Of a DNA stretch of 9,666 bases, positions 6,610-9,666 are shown piece by piece. A model generated the notes under the pieces. The model searched no databases. It saw only the letters and a list, made by a program, of their open reading frames with translations, and was not told the DNA's origin. How positions within the stretch are numbered: position 1 is the first letter of the stretch; each line of letters starts with the position of its first letter. Position numbers and translations under genes: made by a program. The stretch spans positions 1 through 9,666 of the forward strand of contig CAJTYO010000084.1 in the NCBI GenBank assembly GCA_910584045.1. The letters run 5' to 3'. This DNA is from an uncultured Oscillospiraceae bacterium (GTDB taxonomy: Bacteria; Bacillota; Clostridia; Oscillospirales; Oscillospiraceae).

Positions 6610-6693
6610 AACCTGTAAGTCATAACCGTTAAACGCAGTATGGCCAGAAAAATCCTCGTCCACCCAGTATTCCCCGGTTATGCCATACAGGTT
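6610..6693. repeat. 84-bp imperfect inverted repeat after the cbiK-like gene
   Basis: AACCTGTA-agt-CATAACCG (6610-6628) is mirrored by CGGTTATG-cca-TACAGGTT (6675-6693). Sixteen of 19 positions pair, with one symmetric 3 x 3 internal loop and a 46-base centre. It begins one base after the TAA of the SLH-CbiK gene and ends 25 bases before its terminator. It could be a 3'-UTR hairpin or a tiny insertion element. No clear target duplication is visible. Confidence 0.8.
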
Positions 6694-6718
6694 CTAAGCT
6701 TTTGATTTCAATAGAGCC

Positions 6719-6753
6719 GGCCCGCCGCAGTCTTCTCTGCGGCGGGCCTTTTT
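6719..6753 (+). terminator. Strong Rho-independent terminator
   Basis: GGCCCGCCGCAG and CTGCGGCGGGCC form a perfect 12-bp stem with a TCTTCT loop, followed by TTTTT on the plus strand. It ends the SLH-CbiK transcript. On the minus strand the stem is not followed by a T-tract, so it is probably not an efficient bidirectional terminator. Confidence 0.95.
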
Positions 6754-6755
6754 AT

Positions 6756-6938
6756 CTAATACCAATTAAAGTGCTTAATGTATAAATGTTTTCCAGGTGG
6801 AACGGTGAGTTCATATTGCCATATCTGACCTTCCGGGGACATAGAAAAGGTTTCTATCTCTTTTTTGCCAATACAGATTTCAAGAGACACGGATTGGAGT
6901 GAAATGTTTTCCTCCGCATACGTGAATACTATGTTCAA
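6756..6938 (-). CDS. Small AT-rich hypothetical protein, possible CBM48-like fragment
   Basis: This 60-codon reading frame starts at TTG 6938, five bases after an AGGTGA Shine-Dalgarno element, and ends at TAG 6756. Its product runs VFTYAEENISLQSVSLEI then GQIWQYELTVPPGKHLY and ends HFNWY. The alternating strands with a W-x-YEL-x-VPPG-x-x-LY pattern resemble the glycogen-binding CBM48/AMPK-type beta-sandwich (W...L.PG.Y.Y.F). That match is by eye and weak, and the protein is shorter than a usual domain of about 80-90 residues. It is much more AT-rich than its neighbours. A 131-bp MITE-like element sits directly upstream of its ribosome site. An 81-codon extension starting inside the element at TTG 7004 is open but has no reason to be preferred. 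It may be a decayed gene. Confidence 0.45.
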   Translation of the reverse strand: MNIVFTYAEENISLQSVSLEICIGKKEIETFSMSPEGQIWQYELTVPPGKHLYIKHFNWY

Positions 6939-6949
6939 AAAAATCACCT

Positions 6950-6959
6950 GCCAATATAT
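6950..6959. repeat. Left copy of 10-bp target duplication
   Basis: GCCAATATAT directly abuts the left inverted repeat of the MITE-like element and is repeated exactly at 7091-7100, directly abutting the right one. Confidence 0.9.
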
Positions 6960-7090
6960 CAATGTCATTAAGTTAAGAGATTTGGTCAAAAAATCTCGCT
7001 TCAAAAGTTCGGAATAACAACCAAAGCAAGTGGAAAATGCAACATTTTTGACGAGAAGTTTGAACGTATTTGCTTAACTTAATGACATTG
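6960..7090. mobile_element. 131-bp MITE-like non-autonomous element
   Basis: The ends are perfect 18-bp inverted repeats: CAATGTCATTAAGTTAAG at 6960-6977 and its reverse complement at 7073-7090. They are flanked by an exact 10-bp direct repeat. The interior has no credible gene, only a GAGATTT/AAATCTC hairpin near the left end. This is the structure of a miniature inverted-repeat transposable element moved in trans. A 10-bp target duplication fits IS4-family transposases, which commonly make duplications of about 10-12 bp, and an IS4-type remnant lies elsewhere in this window. The parent family is inferred, as the remnant has lost its ends. The element separates the small minus-strand gene from its likely promoter. 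Confidence 0.9.
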
Positions 7091-7100
7091 GCCAATATAT
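7091..7100. repeat. Right copy of 10-bp target duplication
   Basis: GCCAATATAT, identical to 6950-6959, directly follows the right inverted repeat of the MITE-like element. Confidence 0.9.
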
Positions 7101-7134
7101 GACATTTTTTATATCTATACATTATAAAAATAAA

Positions 7135-7163
7135 ATTATAATATATTTGATAAAAAGTGAAAA
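7135..7163 (-). promoter_or_regulatory. Probable promoter of the small minus-strand gene
   Basis: On the minus strand TTTTCA (7163-7158), 17 bases and a perfect TATAAT (7140-7135) lie in a very AT-rich stretch. Transcription would start near 7128 and read through the MITE-like element into the small gene. The palindrome TTGACAGGTCAA at 7169-7180 lies just upstream and could be an operator. The high AT content makes chance matches easier. Confidence 0.45.
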
Positions 7164-7238
7164 CATATTGACAGGTCAAGAACATATTCAGCGCAAATTG
7201 TCAACGTGCGGGAGGCGCTGTGTCATAACAACATACAG

Positions 7239-7268
7239 CGGGGGCCGGAATGTATCTCCCGGCCCCCG
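7239..7268 (-). terminator. Terminator-like hairpin after trpB2
   Basis: CGGGGGCCGG and CCGGCCCCCG form a perfect 10-bp stem with a 10-base loop, 11 bases after the trpB2 stop. On the minus strand the following bases (CTGTATGTTGTTATG) are only moderately T-rich, so the terminator may be weak or the hairpin may mainly protect the 3' end. Confidence 0.7.
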
Positions 7269-7279
7269 TCCAGTTTTAT

Positions 7280-8653
7280 TCACTTCACCTGAGGCAGCTG
7301 CGCCAGGCTTCTGGCGATGTCCTCGTCAGAGGGGATCACGCTCTTCATTTCGCCATTGTGGTACTTCTCATAGGCCACCAGATCGAAGTAGCCCGTGCCA
7401 GTCAGTCCAAAGAGAATCGTCTTCTCCTCGCCGGTCTCCCTGCACCGTTTGGCCTCGTTGACGGCGGCCAAAATCGCATGGGCGGACTCAGGCGCAGGGA
7501 GAATGCCCTCCACCCGCGCGAAGTCTTCAGCGGCGGCAAAGACGTCCGTCTGATTGACGGACACGGCCTCCATATAGCCGTCGGCGTACAGCTGGCTGAG
7601 GGTGGAACTCATGCCGTGGAATCGCAGACCGCCGGCATGGTCGGCGCTGGGCATAAAGCCGCTGCCCAGAGTGTACATTTTCGCCAGGGGGCAGACCATG
7701 CCTGTGTCGCAGAAATCATAGGCAAACTTACCCCTGGTAAAGCTGGGGCAGGAGGCGGGCTCAACAGCAATAAAACGGTAGTCCGCCTCACCCCGCAGCT
7801 TCTCGCCCATAAAGGGGGCGATCAAACCGCCCAGGTTACTGCCACCGCCGGCACAGCCGATGATCACATCCGGCTTCACACCGTACTTGTCCATGGCGAT
7901 TTTGGACTCCATGCCAATGATGGACTGGTGGAGCATCACCTGATTGAGGACGCTGCCCAGCACATAGCGGTAGCCGGGGGTGGATACGGCGGTCTCCACG
8001 GCCTCGCTGATAGCGCAGCCCAGGCTCCCGGTGGTGCCGGGGAACTCGGCGAGAATTTTTCTGCCTACGTTGGTGGTCTCGGAGGGCGAGGGGGTGACGG
8101 AGGAACCGTAGACCTTCATAACCTCTCGCCGGAAGGGCTTCTGCTCATAGGAGCACTTGACCATGAATACCCTGCAGTCCAGTCCGAGGTAGCCGCAGGC
8201 CATGGACAGGGCTGTGCCCCACTGGCCCGCCCCAGTCTCGGTGGTCACGCCCTTGAGACCCTGGCACTTGGCGTAGTAGGCCTGGGCGATAGCAGAATTG
8301 AGCTTATGGGAGCCGGAGGTATTGTTTCCCTCAAATTTGTAGTAGATTTTGGCGGGGGTCTGGAGCTTTTCCTCCAGGCAGTAGGCCCGCACCAGGGGGG
8401 AGGGCCGGTACATTTTATAGAAGTCCCGGATCTCCTGGGGAATCTCAAAATGGGCGGTGTCGTTGTCCAGCTCCTGAGCTACCAGCTCCTTGCAGAACAC
8501 GGCCTCCAGTTGTTCCGCGGTCATAGGCTTACCGGTGCCGGGGTCCAGCAGGGGGGCGGGCTTATTTTTCATATCAGCCCGGAGGTTGTACCAAGTCCGG
8601 GGCATCTCATCCTCGGAAAGGTAAATTTTGTAGGGAATTTTTTTCTCGCTCAT
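7280..8653 (-). CDS. trpB2: TrpB2-type tryptophan synthase beta-like PLP enzyme
   Basis: TrpB joins indole and serine to make tryptophan. The TrpB2 subgroup is longer and often works without a partner TrpA. The 457-residue product has the PLP-lysine motif NTSGSHKLNSA (Lys117), ETGAGQWGTALS (139-150), the phosphate loop GCAGGGSN (266-273), EPASCPSFTRG, ADHAGGLRFHG (337-347) and a C-terminal LTGTGYFD (417-424). The N-terminal ISL-type extension DEMPRTWYNL.AD supports TrpB2 over TrpB1. ATG 8653 is chosen because AAGGAG lies seven bases upstream. The open frame continues back to 8785, but that would translate the T-box terminator. No trpA or other trp gene is adjacent. A tryptophan-specific T-box upstream independently supports the tryptophan role. 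Confidence 0.93.
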   Translation of the reverse strand: MSEKKIPYKIYLSEDEMPRTWYNLRADMKNKPAPLLDPGTGKPMTAEQLEAVFCKELVAQELDNDTAHFEIPQEIRDFYKMYRPSPLVRAYCLEEKLQTPAKIYYKFEGNNTSGSHKLNSAIAQAYYAKCQGLKGVTTETGAGQWGTALSMACGYLGLDCRVFMVKCSYEQKPFRREVMKVYGSSVTPSPSETTNVGRKILAEFPGTTGSLGCAISEAVETAVSTPGYRYVLGSVLNQVMLHQSIIGMESKIAMDKYGVKPDVIIGCAGGGSNLGGLIAPFMGEKLRGEADYRFIAVEPASCPSFTRGKFAYDFCDTGMVCPLAKMYTLGSGFMPSADHAGGLRFHGMSSTLSQLYADGYMEAVSVNQTDVFAAAEDFARVEGILPAPESAHAILAAVNEAKRCRETGEEKTILFGLTGTGYFDLVAYEKYHNGEMKSVIPSDEDIARSLAQLPQVK

Positions 8654-8684
8654 GGTTTTTCTCCTTTTCTTCATATGACGGGAC

Positions 8685-8732
8685 AAAAGAAAAACGCCTC
8701 TGTCCCTAGCTTTTGCTGCTGGGACAGAAGCG
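8685..8732 (-). terminator. T-box-controlled terminator before trpB2
   Basis: On the minus strand CGCTTCTGTCCC (8732-8721) pairs with GGGACAGAGGCG (8706-8695), 12 bp with one G-U, followed by TTTTTCTTTT. The 5' arm is also the 3' strand of the antiterminator, so the two structures exclude each other. Confidence 0.93.
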
Positions 8733-8962
8733 ATACATGACTTCTGCGGTGCCACCCGGCTTGACGCGAAACCGCGTCCACTCAATGCGCGCTAACACGC
8801 GCCGGATCGTATAACGGCGACCCATTCCGGCGCACCTACTTGGTTCCTTTCGGTTTGCCCTCTAGAGCCCATTCAACCTGGTCCTCCCCACCGCGGTCTC
8901 ACCATTCCGCAGTTCTCTGAAGGGTACATACCAAGTTTACTTACACTCTCTCAACGGTTTAT
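8685..8962 (-). ncRNA. Tryptophan-specific T-box leader
   Basis: The leader shows the T-box core GGGTGGCACCGC (8757-8746). Here GGG (8757-8755) and GCAGAAG pair with CTTCTGT-CCC across the 7-base bulge UGGCACC, giving the antiterminator. In Stem I, a GAA-UGG-G context places the specifier triplet UGG at 8871-8869, the tryptophan codon. The bulge reads UGGC, which pairs with a tRNA 3' end GCCA, as expected for bacterial tRNA-Trp with discriminator G73. Both recognition points thus agree on tRNA-Trp. In known T-boxes uncharged tRNA stabilises the antiterminator and allows transcription; charged tRNA leads to termination. The target is trpB2, so low charged tRNA-Trp should raise its expression. 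Confidence 0.93.
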
Positions 8963-8968
8963 GGAGGT

Positions 8969-8997
8969 ACTATAGCACTTTAGTTCGCTGCTGTCAA
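8969..8997 (-). promoter_or_regulatory. Promoter of the T-box/trpB2 transcript
   Basis: TTGACA (8997-8992), a 17-base spacer and TATAGT (8974-8969) on the minus strand place the start near 8962, giving a leader of about 310 bases before the trpB2 ATG. Confidence 0.9.
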
Positions 8998-9071
8998 GGG
9001 GGAAATTTAGAGCCTATCCCGAAATTTGTAGGAGTACAATACATATTGGGCAGTAAAAGAAGAAAAGGGTA

Positions 9072-9142
9072 GAAGGATGAGGCCACATCGGTTAAAGTTG
9101 AGTTGTCAGACTTAACAGAACCGAGAGGAGGCCACATCCTTC
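9072..9142 (+). promoter_or_regulatory. Nested hairpin that encloses the transposase ribosome site
   Basis: GAAGGATG-A-GGCC (9072-9084) is mirrored by GGCC-A-CATCCTTC (9130-9142), 12 of 13 positions pairing. Inside, CGGTT (9089-9093) pairs with AACCG (9119-9123). The outer stem ends exactly at the ATG (9143), and part of the Shine-Dalgarno AGGAGG (9126-9131) lies in or beside the stem. The same design gives a direct repeat GAGGCCACATC at 9079 and 9128. It could block translation of transcripts that enter from outside, as known for IS10 and IS50. Confidence 0.6.
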
Positions 9143-9394
9143 ATGAGAAAGAGTATAACACAGGACATGGCATACAGGCAATCCCTAAAGAAGTACGCGG
9201 AGAAATACGGCGTTAGCGGTGCCAGTCGGAAGTACAACAGGAGCCGGTCTTATATCTGCTTCTGGCTGGCTTGCTGGGACGGACATATAGACTCTCTGGT
9301 CTGCCAGTCCCAACGGCCTCAAGCCATCCGAACCGGACACAGAATTTGCAAATTAAGCCTGCCTTTGAACCTTGACAAAGCGCTCATCCTGTGA
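9143..9394 (+). pseudogene. Transposase N-terminal HTH fragment (IS481/IS3-like), decayed
   Basis: The first 58 or so residues (MRKSITQDMAYRQSLKKY then AEKYGVSGASRKYNRSRSYI and FWLACWDGHIDSL.CQSQRP) look like the helix-turn-helix N-terminus of IS481/IS3-type transposases. After RP near 9319 the expected continuation (HPN...) appears in another frame as SSHPNR, so a one-base loss has shifted the frame, and similarity fades within a few residues. No integrase-core DDE region follows before the window ends, so the gene is truncated as well as shifted. The open frame continues to TGA 9392-9394 without meaningful sequence and overlaps a promoter-like site for the candidate RNA downstream. Family name is by motif memory and moderate. 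Confidence 0.6.
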
Positions 9395-9400
9395 TAGCAT
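9372..9400 (+). promoter_or_regulatory. Promoter-like site before the structured region
   Basis: A perfect TTGACA (9372-9377), a 17-base spacer and TAGCAT (9395-9400, four of six) would start transcription near 9407, at the first helix of the candidate RNA. Confidence 0.5.
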
Positions 9401-9406
9401 GTTACC

Positions 9407-9666
9407 AGTTGAAAAGGTCCTTTTCAGAGTCTTTTCAAAGCAATTACTCGGACCACTCCTTTGGGAGTTAAGGCCATACGGACAGCCGGGTCCACTGCCG
9501 ATTGGCAGCCTTGCGTTGCCTTATTGATTGAGTTAAAAGCTCAAATTTTATAAGTTGGTTACTTCATAACCGAAATGTGCCTTGTGCGCAGACTTGTGAA
9601 ACGGTCAATAAGAGTAGTAAAAGTAGTATTGCTATATAGACTCTGATCTCTCCGTCTTATCTGAAC
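9407..9666 (+). ncRNA. Candidate structured RNA, truncated by the window end
   Basis: No gene is visible here, but complementary segments are dense. TTGAAAAG (9409-9416) pairs with CTTTTCAA (9431-9438), or alternatively TGAAAAG with CTTTTCA (9420-9426). GGACC (9450-9454) pairs with GGTCC (9489-9493), enclosing ACTCC/GGAGT (9455-9468). CTGCC-GATT-GGCAG is at 9495-9508. AAGGC (9470-9474) can reach GCCTT at 9508 or 9518, a pseudoknot-like link. TTGAG/CTCAA is at 9528-9544 and TTGGTTA/TAACCGA at 9555-9573. The GTTAAGGCCATACGGACAGC stretch (9468-9487) reminds me of HEARO RNAs, the omega-RNA of IscB elements, but I cannot verify this. Any iscB gene would lie to the right of the window. Confidence 0.45.

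Noticed and set aside
4734..6623. A 629-codon open frame on the minus strand opposite the SLH-CbiK gene.
   Set aside because: It is an antisense shadow caused by high GC at third codon positions. The plus-strand frame has clear SLH and CbiK motifs, a signal peptide and a ribosome site.
6600..6700. A minus-strand peptide frame across the 84-bp inverted repeat.
   Set aside because: No start codon or ribosome site is visible, a stop lies just upstream, and I cannot tie it to a family. It is kept only as a note in the repeat finding.
7250..8740. A 496-codon plus-strand open frame opposite trpB2.
   Set aside because: It is antisense to a well-supported PLP enzyme, shows no recognisable domain, and runs through the trpB2 start and into the T-box leader.
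8654..8785. N-terminal extension of trpB2 to 8785.
   Set aside because: It would translate the T-box antiterminator and terminator. The start at 8653 has a well-placed AAGGAG.

Overview
The window looks like a chromosomal segment of a GC-rich Gram-positive gut clostridium, probably Oscillospiraceae-like (Flavonifractor/Oscillibacter type). This is inference from several signs: a T-box leader, an rplU-prp-rpmA operon whose L27 carries a Prp-cleavable N-terminal extension, S-layer homology domains, Firmicutes-style Shine-Dalgarno sites, and GC-rich genes interrupted by AT-rich mobile DNA. No rRNA or tRNA gene is present.

Left edge (1-1050): two decayed transposases lie end to end on the minus strand. 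One is an IS5-family remnant with two reading-frame breaks that runs off the left edge. The other is the C-terminal third of an IS4-family transposase, broken by an exact 50-bp tandem duplication. Next (1172-2326) is the ribosomal operon rplU-prp-rpmA on the minus strand, with its own promoter, a folded leader resembling the L21 leader, and a strong terminator. Back to back with it, on the plus strand, a promoter drives a cobalamin riboswitch with a terminator-type platform. This precedes a membrane-anchored DUF4430 (transcobalamin-like) protein and an overlapping ECF-transporter S component. rsmI follows, then a 622-residue exported protein that joins three SLH domains, a CbiK-type cobaltochelatase domain and an unnamed C-terminal domain. 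This centre of the window has a corrinoid/tetrapyrrole theme: vitamin-sensing RNA, a putative surface binder, a membrane uptake subunit and a wall-anchored chelatase.

Middle (6609-7280): the DNA becomes AT-rich and holds an unexplained 84-bp inverted repeat, a strong terminator, a 60-codon minus-strand gene that may resemble a CBM48-like beta-sandwich fragment, and a 131-bp MITE-like element. The MITE has perfect 18-bp terminal inverted repeats and a 10-bp target duplication, and it sits in the 5' untranslated region of the small gene.

Right (7239-8997): trpB2, a TrpB-like PLP enzyme on the minus strand, is governed by a complete tryptophan T-box. The promoter, UGG specifier, UGGC tRNA-acceptor bulge, antiterminator and terminator can all be read. 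The right edge (9000-9666) has a decayed HTH transposase fragment whose ribosome site lies in a long nested hairpin. After it, a promoter-like sequence leads into about 250 bases of dense complementary helices, a candidate structured RNA (possibly HEARO/omega-RNA-like) cut off by the window end.
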